Source: Tropicimonas aquimaris
GTDB taxonomy: Bacteria > Pseudomonadota > Alphaproteobacteria > Rhodobacterales > Rhodobacteraceae
DNA: 64,000 bases
Assembly: GCF_042676185.1 (NCBI RefSeq)
Contig: NZ_JBHTJT010000038.1
Span: 124,001 to 188,000 of the forward strand
Reading direction: 5' to 3'
Below the pieces are notes generated by a model. The model saw nothing but the letters and a program-made list of their open reading frames with translations, had not been told where the DNA came from and ran no database searches. Below are positions 53,011 to 61,829 of this stretch, in pieces. The position numbers were made by a program, and so were the translations under genes. Position 1 is the first letter of the stretch, and the number at the start of each line of letters is the position of its first letter.

Positions 53011-53490
53011 ATGAAAGCGCAGATTGTTGCCGGCGTAATCGCCGCGCTGGTCCTTACCGGTTGCCAATCCCGCCTGAATCCGGGGAACTGGGGCTGGTTC
53101 GGAGGCAGCCGGTCGGCGCCAACGCTTGAGCCCGAGGACGGCTACGACCAGAACGCAGATCTTCGTCCGCTGGTTGAGCAGGTGGTGTCGATGTCGGTCG
53201 AGCAGACCCCGGGCGGCGCAATCGTGACCGCAACCGGCCTGCCGCCCACACAAGGCTATTGGAAGGCCGATCTGGTCTCCGCCTACGAGACGGTGACCGG
53301 CGCCGTCGCCTCCAAGGACGGAGAAATCCGGCTCGAATTCCGGATCGTGGCGCCGCCGACGCCAAAGCCTGTTGGCGCTGCGCGCTCGCGGGAGGTAACG
53401 ACCGCGCTGTTCCTCACCGATCAGACGCTGCGCAATGTGCGGCAGATCACTGTCGTCGGGCAGGCCAACGCACGTAGTTCCAGCCGCTGA
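53011..53490 (+). CDS. Putative lipoprotein
   Basis: 159 residues with a lipoprotein signal: MKAQIVAGVIAALVLTGC, lipobox LTGC with Cys18. The mature part has a short linker and a beta-type domain (GGAIVTATGLPPTQGYWKADL; GEIRLEFRIVAPPT). No family recognised with certainty. Start 53011 gives a correct signal length; the longer reading does not. Convergent with rnd. Confidence 0.75.
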   Translation: MKAQIVAGVIAALVLTGCQSRLNPGNWGWFGGSRSAPTLEPEDGYDQNADLRPLVEQVVSMSVEQTPGGAIVTATGLPPTQGYWKADLVSAYETVTGAVASKDGEIRLEFRIVAPPTPKPVGAARSREVTTALFLTDQTLRNVRQITVVGQANARSSSR

Positions 53491-53503
53491 GAAAGACCGA
53501 CAG

Positions 53504-53529
53504 CCTCTGCCCCACCGGGGATGCAGAGG
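53504..53529. terminator. Hairpin between the convergent lipoprotein and rnd genes
   Basis: CCTCTGC (53504-53510) pairs with GCAGAGG (53523-53529), with an inner CCCC/GGGG extension. It is placed in the 57-bp gap between two convergent stops. No T-tract, so termination may be weak or factor-dependent. Confidence 0.4.
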
Positions 53530-53547
53530 GTGCCTCGGACCAGGATA

Positions 53548-54705
53548 TCAGACGTCGATGATCGCAACCGCCTGGCCACGGGCGGCCAGGGCGATGGCGC
53601 CATTGCAGAGCCGCAGCGCATCGGCGCCGAACACCTCGTGACGCCAGCCCTTGAGAGCCGCGCCGTCGCGCTGTCCGGCAGCAATCGCATCCAGCTCTGA
53701 AGCAGTGGCGATCAGCTTCTGCGCCACGCCCGTCTCTTCGGATTTCGCCTTCAGCAGAACCCGCAGCAGGTCGGCCAGGGCCGGGTTGACCTGCAGCTTC
53801 TCGCGGCTGGTGTCCGCCACCGGCTGATCGGCCTGCGGCGTCTCCAACCCGGCGGCGATGGCGGCCAGAATGCCGTCGGCAATCGGGCCCTTGCGTCCCT
53901 CGCGGGTCAGCAGCCGCGAGCGGCCGAGATCCTCGGGCGTCCGCGGCTTGGTCGAGGCAAGTTCCAACAGGGCGTCGTCCTTGAAGACCCGGTTGCGGGG
54001 AATGTTGCGTTGCTGCGCATAGGATTCCCGAAAGGCGGCCAGCTCGCGCGCGATGGCGAGGAAACGGCCGGAATTCGTGCGTGTCTTGAGCCGCTTCCAG
54101 GCTTCGCGGGGTTCAATCAGGTAGGTCGCCGGATCGGTCAGGACCGCAAGTTCCTCCTCGACCCAACGCTGGCGGCCGGAGCGCTCCAGATCGCGGGCGA
54201 GATGTTCGTAGATCACCCGCAGGTGCGTGACGTCGGCCAGGGCATAGGATTGTTGCGCTTCCGACAGCGGACGGCGAGACCAGTCGGTGAAGCGTGACGA
54301 CTTGTCGACGCTGGCCCGCGCGATGCGGCGGACGAGCGTCTCGTAGCCCACCTGCTCGCCGAACCCGCAGACCATCGCGGCGACCTGGGTGTCGAACAGC
54401 GGCTCGGGAAAGACGTTGCCCTCGTGGAAGAAGATCTCGAGATCCTGCCGCGCGGCGTGGAACACCTTTACCACCGAGGTGTCACGGAAGAGGTCGTAGA
54501 GCGGTTCGAGCGACAGCGCGTCGCCCCCGGCGATCGGATCGACCAGCACCGCCTCGCCATCGTTCGGCAAGGCCATCTGCACAAGGCAGAGTTTGGAATA
54601 ATAGGTGCGCTCCCGCAGGAACTCGGTGTCCAGGGTAACGTATGGCCCGCTCCGAGCCGCCTCGCAAAAGGCAGCAAGCTCTTCGGTCGTAGTGAGTGTT
54701 CGCAT
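53548..54705 (-). CDS. rnd: Ribonuclease D
   Basis: 385-residue 3'-5' exoribonuclease for tRNA and stable RNA maturation. DEDD motifs: VTLDTEFLRE (Asp25, Glu27), VKVFHAARQDLEIFF, and YALADVTHLRVIYEHL. The HRDC region follows (AFRESYAQQRNIPRNRVFKDDAL). Length is normal. Upstream is a 91-bp gap, then purN on the same strand. Confidence 0.95.
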   Translation of the reverse strand: MRTLTTTEELAAFCEAARSGPYVTLDTEFLRERTYYSKLCLVQMALPNDGEAVLVDPIAGGDALSLEPLYDLFRDTSVVKVFHAARQDLEIFFHEGNVFPEPLFDTQVAAMVCGFGEQVGYETLVRRIARASVDKSSRFTDWSRRPLSEAQQSYALADVTHLRVIYEHLARDLERSGRQRWVEEELAVLTDPATYLIEPREAWKRLKTRTNSGRFLAIARELAAFRESYAQQRNIPRNRVFKDDALLELASTKPRTPEDLGRSRLLTREGRKGPIADGILAAIAAGLETPQADQPVADTSREKLQVNPALADLLRVLLKAKSEETGVAQKLIATASELDAIAAGQRDGAALKGWRHEVFGADALRLCNGAIALAARGQAVAIIDV

Positions 54706-54796
54706 TCAGACGGTACTTGTTGTTTCGGGCCCGGAAAGGCGCTTCTTGATCCGCTCAAGCCCTCTTAGCCGCTATAACCGCGGAAGAAAAGCGCCC

Positions 54797-55390
54797 TCAG
54801 GGCAGCCAGACAGGCCGCCGGTCTCCCGCTGCGAAACGCCGCAGAACCGTCGGATAGAGCTTGTGTTCCATCTCGAGCACCCGAGCGGCGAGGATCTCGG
54901 GCGTGTCGCCGGGCTTCACCGGCACCCTCGCCTGACCGAGGATCGGGCCGTCGTCGAGCTCGGGCGTGACCTCGTGCACCGTGCAGCCATGCTCGGCATC
55001 GCCGGCTTCCAGCACGCGGGCATGGGTGTGCAGGCCGCGGTATTTCGGCAGCAGCGAGGGGTGGATGTTGATCATCCGGCCCGACCACGGGGTGACGAAA
55101 CCGGCGGTCAGCACCCGCATGAAGCCCGCAAGGCAGATCATGTCCGCGTCGTGGGCTGCGATCAGCGCCTGCAGTTCCGCCTCGAAAGCAGCGCGGTCCT
55201 TGCCGAAGGGGCGGTGATCGACCGCGCCCGTGGCGACGCCGCGCGCCGCCGCGCGCGCCAAACCCGGCGCCTCGGGGTCGTTCGACGCCACGAGGCAGGG
55301 CGTGGCCGGGTGGCCGGCCTCCGCCATGCTGTCGAGCAGCGCCAGCATGTTGGAGCCGCCGCCCGAGATCAGGATGGCGACACGCTTCAC
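54797..55390 (-). CDS. purN: Phosphoribosylglycinamide formyltransferase PurN
   Basis: 197-residue GAR transformylase. It begins KRVAILISGGGSNM. The catalytic Asn/His are in MINIHPSLLPKYRG and the Asp in VTPELDDGPIL. GTG start at 55390 overlaps the purM stop by GTGA, the classic purM-purN coupling. It formylates GAR with 10-formyl-THF. Confidence 0.95.
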   Translation of the reverse strand: MKRVAILISGGGSNMLALLDSMAEAGHPATPCLVASNDPEAPGLARAAARGVATGAVDHRPFGKDRAAFEAELQALIAAHDADMICLAGFMRVLTAGFVTPWSGRMINIHPSLLPKYRGLHTHARVLEAGDAEHGCTVHEVTPELDDGPILGQARVPVKPGDTPEILAARVLEMEHKLYPTVLRRFAAGDRRPVWLP

Positions 55391-56439
55391 GCCAGCGTCC
55401 CGCGGTAGCTCACACCCTCGCCCGAGACGACGCTGCCGAGCCGGTGGACCCGCTCGCCCTGCCCCTCCAGCAGCGACGCAAGCGCCTCGGCGCGCTCCGC
55501 CTCGACGACCACGACCATCCCGATGCCGGCGTTGAAGGTCTTGAGCAGTTCCGGCGTTGCCAGCCCGCCCGCCTGGCTCAGCCAGGCAAAGACCGGCGGC
55601 AGCTTCCAGGCACCAAGGTCGATCTCGGCGCCCAGCCCCTCGGGCAGCACCCGCGGCAGGTTCTCGGTCAGCCCGCCGCCGGTGATGTGGGCCAGACCGT
55701 GCACACCGCCAGCGCGGATCGCGGCGAGCGCAGACTTGACGTAGATCCGGGTCGGCGCCAAAAGAGCCGCGCCGAGCGGGCCCTCGGCGAAGGGCGCCTG
55801 ATCGTTCCAGCCGAGCCCCTGCAGCTCGACCACCTTGCGCACCAGCGAATAGCCGTTGGAATGCACGCCGTCCGAGGCCAGGCCGAGCAGCACGTCGCCC
55901 TCGCCCACATCCGCCGGCAGCGCCGCGCCGCGTTCCATTGCGCCCACCGCGAAGCCCGCGAGGTCGAAATCCTTCGCCTCGTACATGCCCGGCATCTCGG
56001 CCGTCTCGCCGCCGATCAGCGCGCAGCCGGCCTGGCGGCAGCCATCGGCGATTCCCTCGACGACCTGCGCCGCGCGCTCCACGTCGAGCGCCCCGCAGGC
56101 GAAGTAGTCGAGGAAGAACAGCGGCTCGGCGCCCTGGCAGACCAGATCGTTGACGCACATCGCCACGAGGTCGATACCGACTCCTTCGACGACGCCAGTG
56201 TCGATCGCGATCCGCAGCTTGGTGCCGACGCCATCGGTGGCCGCCACGAGGACAGGATCGTCATAGCCGGCCGCCCGCAGGTCGAAGAGCCCGCCGAAGC
56301 CGCCCAGCCCGGCCATCACACCCGCTCGGTCGGTCGACTTCGCCGCCGGCTTGATCCGCTCGACAAGCGCGTTGCCAGCGTCGATATCGACGCCCGCCGC
56401 AGCATAGGTCAGTCCGTTCTTGCCTGCACTCACCGGCAT
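55387..56439 (-). CDS. purM: Phosphoribosylformylglycinamidine cyclo-ligase PurM
   Basis: 350-residue AIR synthase. Diagnostic blocks: GLTYAAAGVDIDAGNALVER, LVAATDGVGTKLRIA, GAEPLFFLDYFACG, LIGGETAEMPGMY, GLASDGVHSNGYSLVRKV and AHITGGGLTENLPRVLP. Start 56439 (MPVSAGKNG) is chosen over an upstream in-frame ATG because the family begins here. Upstream lies a tRNA gene on the opposite strand. Confidence 0.96.
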   Translation of the reverse strand: MPVSAGKNGLTYAAAGVDIDAGNALVERIKPAAKSTDRAGVMAGLGGFGGLFDLRAAGYDDPVLVAATDGVGTKLRIAIDTGVVEGVGIDLVAMCVNDLVCQGAEPLFFLDYFACGALDVERAAQVVEGIADGCRQAGCALIGGETAEMPGMYEAKDFDLAGFAVGAMERGAALPADVGEGDVLLGLASDGVHSNGYSLVRKVVELQGLGWNDQAPFAEGPLGAALLAPTRIYVKSALAAIRAGGVHGLAHITGGGLTENLPRVLPEGLGAEIDLGAWKLPPVFAWLSQAGGLATPELLKTFNAGIGMVVVVEAERAEALASLLEGQGERVHRLGSVVSGEGVSYRGTLA

Positions 56440-56526
56440 GCCCTTTCCCGATTGGCCAATCCTGGCGCGGGTTAGCAAGCGCGGCCGTCCGAGTCCATGC
56501 CGCCCGTGCCGGACGCATCATATGGC

Positions 56527-56554
56527 TTGACCCGGATTTCCAACATGCTAGGCA
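56527..56554 (+). promoter_or_regulatory. Promoter of the tRNA(CAT) gene
   Basis: -35 TTGACC (56527-56532), 16-bp spacer, -10 TAGGCA (56549-56554) in the GCTAGGC context usual for alphaproteobacterial stable-RNA promoters. Start expected at about 56561, 4 bp before the mature tRNA. Confidence 0.6.
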
Positions 56555-56564
56555 GTCGTCGCGT

Positions 56565-56641
56565 GGGCCTGTAGCTCAATTGGTTAGAGCAGAGCGCTCA
56601 TAACGCTTTGGTTGCGGGTTCAAGTCCTGCCGGGCCTACCA
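56565..56641 (+). tRNA. tRNA with CAT anticodon, probably tRNA-Ile2 (lysidine-modified)
   Basis: 77-nt cloverleaf with encoded CCA. Acceptor GGGCCTG pairs with CGGGCCT (G-T at the top pair). The D-arm, anticodon loop CTCATAA and T-arm GCGGG-TTCAAGT-CCTGC are intact. The anticodon is CAT. The variable region TTTGGTT and T-loop TTCAAGT resemble E. coli tRNA-Ile2 rather than elongator Met (GGGGTC, TTCGAAT). It would decode AUA after TilS lysidinylation. Automated tools may label it tRNA-Met. Confidence 0.9.
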
Positions 56642-56791
56642 CGACAATCGGGTCGCGCCAACAGTGGCAGACCCGAAACCATCCACCTCCAAATTCCTTG
56701 CTGACAAGGGTCTCGGCCCGTAGGATCGATGGTGCGACACTGCGCCCCGCCTTCGTGGCGACATGCCACATGTGCGCTTTAGCTGCATTAT

Positions 56792-56838
56792 TGGTGGCCA
56801 TGAAATCGATTACATGACCACCAGCTCACATTTGGTGG
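56792..56838 (+). promoter_or_regulatory. Inverted repeats in front of the 2-oxoacid oxidoreductase gene
   Basis: TGGTGGCCATG (56792-56802) and CATGACCACCA (56813-56823) form an 11-bp inverted repeat with one mismatch and a 10-bp spacer. CCACCA (56818-56823) can instead pair with TGGTGG (56833-56838), which overlaps the SD for ATG 56844. It could be a DNA operator or a pair of alternative RNA hairpins. Confidence 0.35.
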
Positions 56839-56843
56839 AAGAA

Positions 56844-59800
56844 ATGAAAGACACCGCACAGACCCCGCCGGAGTTTCCGGGCGTATCGACAGTCATTCAT
56901 GGCAACGGCGCAATCGCCCAGGTAATGGGCCAGGTTTGTGGAGGGGTGATCGGATATCCGATCACCCCTTCGACTGAGATAGCCGAGCTTTACGAGGCGT
57001 TCCGCGCCGGTGGCGGGATGAACATCTGGGGGCGGCACCCGTTCTTCTTCGAGCCCGAAGGCGAGCATTCGGCGCAATCGGGCGCGCTCGGCGCGGCGCT
57101 TACCGGCGGGCAGTACATCTCCAACGCCTCCTCGAGCCAGGGCATCCTCTACGGGATCGAGTCGCATTACGTGACCGTCGGCAAGAAGGTCGGCGGGTTC
57201 GTGCTCCAGGTCGCCGCGCGCTCGGTCTCGCGCCATTCGCTCAACGTGATGGCCGGCCATGACGACGTTTATGCGCTGCTGCCCTCCGGCTACACGATCC
57301 TGTTCGGCTCCAACCCGCAGGAGGCCGCCGACCTCGCCGCGATCTCCTACAAGGTCAGCGCGATGTCGATGATCCCTGTCGCCAACGCGATGGACGGTTT
57401 TGTCACCAGCCACATGATGAGCGAGGTGATGATGCCCGAGGACGCGCTGCTGGAGCGGTTCCTCGGCGATCCGACCGACCGTATCCCCTGCCCGACCGTG
57501 GCACAGGAAATGCTCTATGGCGCCAAGGGCCGCGTCTTCCACCTCAAGCGTTACCTCGGCCGCCACAGCAGCGACATGGAGCAGGCCGACTACGCAGCGC
57601 TTATCGACTTTCTCGACGCCAATGCCGACGCCGTGGAGGGCGATGGCTCCGGCGAGATGGTCGCCCAGACGCTCGACCGACTGCCGCAGGAACTGCACGC
57701 CCAGTGGCGGCGGCAATGGGTCAACGCTCATGCCAAGGGCACCCGGCAGCGGGTCCCGGCCCAGGTGGACGTGCACAACCCCGGCCTTACCGGCGGCGTG
57801 CAGAACCAGCCGGACTTCCAGGCCGGCGCGGTCGACCACCGCACCCACTTCGTGCGCGAGGTGCCGCGTTTCGTCCGCGAGGCGATGGAGGAATACTCGG
57901 CCCTGACCGGGCGCGACTACGCCCCCGTCATGACCTATGAGTGCGACGACGCGGAGACCGTCCTCGTCGGCCTCGGCTCCGTCACCGACGACGCCGAGGC
58001 GGTCGCCGCCCACCTGCGCCGCCAGGGCCGCAAGGTCGGCGTTATCTCTATCAAGATGCTCCAGCCTTTCCCCGAGGCCGAGCTGGTGGCGGCCCTTGCC
58101 GGCAAGAAGGCGGTCACGGTGCTGGAACGCTCCGACGTCACCGCGCTGACGAGCCTCGCAAACCAGGCGCTGATCAAGGCGGTCGAGAATGCCGATGGCG
58201 AGCGCTACCCGGGCATCCCGGCACTCAGCAAGCTGCCGCGGCTGACCACGGCAATCTTCGGGCTCGGCGCGCACGACCTGCAGCCGCGCCACCTGATCGC
58301 GGCCTTCGACAACATGGACGAGGCCAACGCGCCCTTCGTCTATCTAGGCAGCCAGTTCTTCGCCAAGGACCCGAGCCCGCAGCTCGCCGAGCTGCAGGAC
58401 AGGCTGCGCGCGGCCTATCCCGAAACCGAGCTGATGGCGCTGGAGACCAAGCCCAACCCGCAGCTCCTGCCCGAGGGCGCGCTGCGCATCCGCTTCCACT
58501 CCGTCGGCGGCTACGGCACCATCGCCACCGGCAAGCTGCTGACCGACATCCTGGCCAATGCGCTCAGGCTGCATTCCAAGGCGGCGCCCAAGTACGGCTC
58601 CGAGAAGTCCGGCGCACCGACCAACTACTACATCACCCTCAGCCCCGAGCCGGTGAAGATCACCAATGCCGATCTCGAGGATGTCGAGGTCGTGGTTTCG
58701 CCCGACCACCGGGTGTTCCAGCACTCCAACCCGCTGCGCGGGCTGATCGAGGGCGGCACCTTCATTCTGCAGTCGAGCCTCTCGCCGCTTGAGGTCTGGA
58801 AGGACCTTCCGGCCGCGATGCGCGCCTACATTGTCCGCCGCAAGATCCGTTTCTTCGTGCTGGACGGTTTTGCCATCGCCCGCAAGCACGCCCCCTCGGC
58901 CGAGCTCGAGACGCGCATGATGGGCATCGCTTTCATCGGTGCGGTCTGCGGCAACGTGGAACGCATCACTCAGGGCGCCGACCGCGAGGCCGTGCTGGAC
59001 AAGATCCGCAGCCAGATCGCCAAGAAGTTCGGCGCCAAGGGCCAGGCCATCGTCGATGGCAACATGGCGGTGATACGAGACGGGCTGGAGGCGACGGTGG
59101 CGCTCGACTACACCGCGCCCGAATTCGCCGCGGTGACCGAGTCGGCAGACGCCGAGCCGGCCTTCGCGCCGGCGATCTCGGCCTCGATGTGCCGCATCCA
59201 GCAGGACGCCTCGCCGACCGGCCTCTTCGACCACGCGTATTTCGAGGAAACGGTCGCGCGGCCCTTCCGCGAAGGCACCATCGGCGAGGCGCCGGTGCTG
59301 CCGGGGACCGGCATGTTCATGCCGTCCGGCACCGCCGCCGCGCGCGACAAGGGCATGTTCCGCCGCGAGGTGCCAGTGTTCGACGCCAGCCTCTGCACCG
59401 GCTGTCTCGAATGCTCCATGGTCTGCCCGGACGCCGCGATCCCGGCCACGGTGATCGACATCGGCGACATGCTGGGCACCGCGCTCAAGGAGATCGACGT
59501 ACCCTCCGGCCAGCGCGAGATCCTGCGTGGCCTGCTGCCCGGCATCGGCGCCGCCGTCCGCGCGGCCTATGCCGAGAGCAAGGAGACCAAGGCCTTCGGG
59601 ATTCTGGTGGCCGAGGCCGTGCAATCGTTCGACGTGGAGAGCCCTGTCGTCCGCAACAACCTGGAGAAACTGGCACAGGCGGCTTCCGCCCTGCCCGTCT
59701 CCCGCACCCGGCCTTTCTTCGACGCGATGGAGAAGGAACGCGCCGGCTCCGGCGGGCTTTTCACCGTGGTCGTGGACCCGTGGAAATGCTCCGGCTGCCT

Positions 59801-61829
59801 CGAATGCATCGAGGTCTGCGGCCCCGGCGCGCTGACCAAGGCCGAACAAGACCAGCCGCTTCTCGAAAAGCTGCAGTCCGAGTTCGAGTTCCTGTCCAAG
59901 ACGCCGAACACGCCGTCGCGCTTCTTCGACTCCGCCTTCGAGCCCGAAGGCGACATCAAGCGCATCATGCTCGACCGCGACACCTACTATTCGACCACCG
60001 GCGGCCACGGCGCCTGCCGCGGTTGTGGCGAGGTGACCGCGATCCGGCAGGTCGTCTCGGCCGGTCACGCGCTGCATGACCGCCGCCGCAAGGGTCATAC
60101 ACGTGAACTCGAACAGCTGATCGACGCGCTGCGCGCCAAGCTGGACGAGGTGGCAGAGGATGCCGCCCGCAGCGCCCGCATCGGCTCCGTGATCGACGTG
60201 CTCGAAAAGCGGCTGTTCCTGATGGAGGGCGGGCCGACCGGCAACGGGCCGGCCGCGATGGTGGTGGCCAACGCCACCGGCTGCAGCTCGGTCTATGCCT
60301 CGACCTTCCCCTACAACCCCTACAACGATCCCTGGGTGAACAGCCTGTTCCAGGACGGGCCCGCGCTCAGCAAGGGGATTTTCGAGGGGCTGACGGCGAC
60401 CGCGGCGGTCGATTTCAAGGCGCTGCGCATCGCCAAGCTGGAACTGGCCGACGCCTACGACCCGGCGACCGACGACGCCTATTTCCGCAACTTCGGCTGG
60501 AGCGACTTCAGCCCGGAGGAACGGGCGATCCTGCCCACGGTGCTCAACATCTCGGGCGATGGCGCGGCCTATGACATCGGCTTCGGCGCGCTGTCGCGGC
60601 TGCTGGCATCGAACACGCCGGTCAAGGTGATGGTGCTCAACTCGGGCGTCTATTCCAACACCGGTGGCCAGACCTCCACCGCCAGCCTCTCCGGGCAGGA
60701 CAGCGACCTGAGCCGCTTCGGCCCGGCGCTGGCCGGCAAGCAGGAGGACCGCAAGGAACTCGGCCTGATCGCCGCCTTCCACCCCGGCGTCTTCGTGGTG
60801 CAGAGCACGACCTCGATGCCCGGCCACTTCCTGAAGAACCTGATCGCCTACCTGGAGCACAGCTCCTCGCCGGCGGTGCTCGACATCTACGCCCCCTGCC
60901 AGGCCGAACACGGCATCGCCGACTCCGCGGCCAGCCAGCGGGCGCGCCTCGCGGTCGAGGCCCGGGTCAGCCCGGTCTTCGTCCACGACCCCGATGCCGG
61001 CGCCTCGCTCGAGGAACGGTTCTCGCTCGACGGCAACCCGGCGATGGATCGCGACTGGGCGATGACGACGCTGGAATACGTGGAGGACGGTGCGCTCAAG
61101 CTGATGGACGTGCCGCTCACCCCGGCCAACTTCGCCTTCGAGGAAACCCGTTTCAAGAAGCAGTTCCGCCCGCTGCCGGAAGGTGCCGATGCGGTGCCGG
61201 TCGAGGAGTTCATCGACCTCGCACCCGCCAGGCGCGAGGGCAAGCTGCCCTTCGTCTACGCCACCGACGCCCGGAAGCGGCTGGTGCGGCTGGAAGTGGG
61301 CACGACGGTCGTGCACCTCGTCGAGGAGCGGCGCCGCAACTGGCGGACCCTGCAGCACCTTGCCGGGCTCGACGTGGAACGGCTCGACGCCGACCACCAT
61401 TCCGAGATCGCCGTTCTGCAACAGCGCTACGAGCAAGCCGTTGCGGCGCAGGAAGAGACGATGGACAGCATCGCGCGCGGCATGAGCGAGCTTGCCGCCG
61501 CTTCCGGCGCGCCCGCCGCGATTGGTGCAGGCGGCGCGCTGGCGCCTGTCGCGGGCGCTGCCGCCCCGGCGGCCGCCCCACCGGCGGCGTCTGGTGGATC
61601 GGAGATCCCGCATATCCACGAAGAGGACGTGCCGCTCTGCTCGGACTGCAAGACCTGCTACCAGGAGATCCCCGAGCTCTTCGCGAAGATCAAGATCGTT
61701 GTCGACGGGCAGGCAAAGGAGGTGGCGCACACCATCCCCGGCGCGCTCGAGAAGGTCGAGATGACCGACCAGCTTCGGGCACGGATCGCCAAGGTCGCGG
61801 CCAATTGCGACTCGGAGATCATCCGATGA
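56844..61829 (+). CDS. Fused 2-oxoacid (pyruvate):acceptor oxidoreductase, PFOR/NifJ family with C-terminal ferredoxin-like extension
   Basis: 1661 residues; canonical PFOR has about 1180. Domain order: alpha pyrimidine domain (GNGAIAQVMGQVCGGVIGYP, from about 18), domain II, gamma domain (SVGGYGTIATGKLL, about 552), delta with two [4Fe-4S] motifs spaced far apart (CTGCLECSMVCP at 851; CSGCLECIEVCGP at 982), beta TPP domain (HGACRGCGE at about 1058; SGDGAAYDIGFGAL at about 1237; NSGVYSNTGGQTS). After a Gly/Ala linker a final CxxCxxC module (CSDCKTC at 1599, plus a Cys near the end) follows. It would oxidise pyruvate or another 2-oxoacid with CoA, or run in reverse. ATG 56814 is an alternative start. 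It overlaps the next gene by ATGA. Confidence 0.88.
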   Translation: MKDTAQTPPEFPGVSTVIHGNGAIAQVMGQVCGGVIGYPITPSTEIAELYEAFRAGGGMNIWGRHPFFFEPEGEHSAQSGALGAALTGGQYISNASSSQGILYGIESHYVTVGKKVGGFVLQVAARSVSRHSLNVMAGHDDVYALLPSGYTILFGSNPQEAADLAAISYKVSAMSMIPVANAMDGFVTSHMMSEVMMPEDALLERFLGDPTDRIPCPTVAQEMLYGAKGRVFHLKRYLGRHSSDMEQADYAALIDFLDANADAVEGDGSGEMVAQTLDRLPQELHAQWRRQWVNAHAKGTRQRVPAQVDVHNPGLTGGVQNQPDFQAGAVDHRTHFVREVPRFVREAMEEYSALTGRDYAPVMTYECDDAETVLVGLGSVTDDAEAVAAHLRRQGRKVGVISIKMLQPFPEAELVAALAGKKAVTVLERSDVTALTSLANQALIKAVENADGERYPGIPALSKLPRLTTAIFGLGAHDLQPRHLIAAFDNMDEANAPFVYLGSQFFAKDPSPQLAELQDRLRAAYPETELMALETKPNPQLLPEGALRIRFHSVGGYGTIATGKLLTDILANALRLHSKAAPKYGSEKSGAPTNYYITLSPEPVKITNADLEDVEVVVSPDHRVFQHSNPLRGLIEGGTFILQSSLSPLEVWKDLPAAMRAYIVRRKIRFFVLDGFAIARKHAPSAELETRMMGIAFIGAVCGNVERITQGADREAVLDKIRSQIAKKFGAKGQAIVDGNMAVIRDGLEATVALDYTAPEFAAVTESADAEPAFAPAISASMCRIQQDASPTGLFDHAYFEETVARPFREGTIGEAPVLPGTGMFMPSGTAAARDKGMFRREVPVFDASLCTGCLECSMVCPDAAIPATVIDIGDMLGTALKEIDVPSGQREILRGLLPGIGAAVRAAYAESKETKAFGILVAEAVQSFDVESPVVRNNLEKLAQAASALPVSRTRPFFDAMEKERAGSGGLFTVVVDPWKCSGCLECIEVCGPGALTKAEQDQPLLEKLQSEFEFLSKTPNTPSRFFDSAFEPEGDIKRIMLDRDTYYSTTGGHGACRGCGEVTAIRQVVSAGHALHDRRRKGHTRELEQLIDALRAKLDEVAEDAARSARIGSVIDVLEKRLFLMEGGPTGNGPAAMVVANATGCSSVYASTFPYNPYNDPWVNSLFQDGPALSKGIFEGLTATAAVDFKALRIAKLELADAYDPATDDAYFRNFGWSDFSPEERAILPTVLNISGDGAAYDIGFGALSRLLASNTPVKVMVLNSGVYSNTGGQTSTASLSGQDSDLSRFGPALAGKQEDRKELGLIAAFHPGVFVVQSTTSMPGHFLKNLIAYLEHSSSPAVLDIYAPCQAEHGIADSAASQRARLAVEARVSPVFVHDPDAGASLEERFSLDGNPAMDRDWAMTTLEYVEDGALKLMDVPLTPANFAFEETRFKKQFRPLPEGADAVPVEEFIDLAPARREGKLPFVYATDARKRLVRLEVGTTVVHLVEERRRNWRTLQHLAGLDVERLDADHHSEIAVLQQRYEQAVAAQEETMDSIARGMSELAAASGAPAAIGAGGALAPVAGAAAPAAAPPAASGGSEIPHIHEEDVPLCSDCKTCYQEIPELFAKIKIVVDGQAKEVAHTIPGALEKVEMTDQLRARIAKVAANCDSEIIR

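Noticed and set aside
56598..56801. Minus-strand reading frame overlapping the tRNA, ending in VGPAGLEPATKAL
   Set aside because: This is the well-known spurious peptide produced by translating the antisense of a tRNA gene; no SD and no family.
58344..61730. Very long minus-strand open frame opposite the PFOR gene
   Set aside because: Its length only reflects high GC and codon bias of the real gene; the translation is His/Arg/Gly-rich without any motif.
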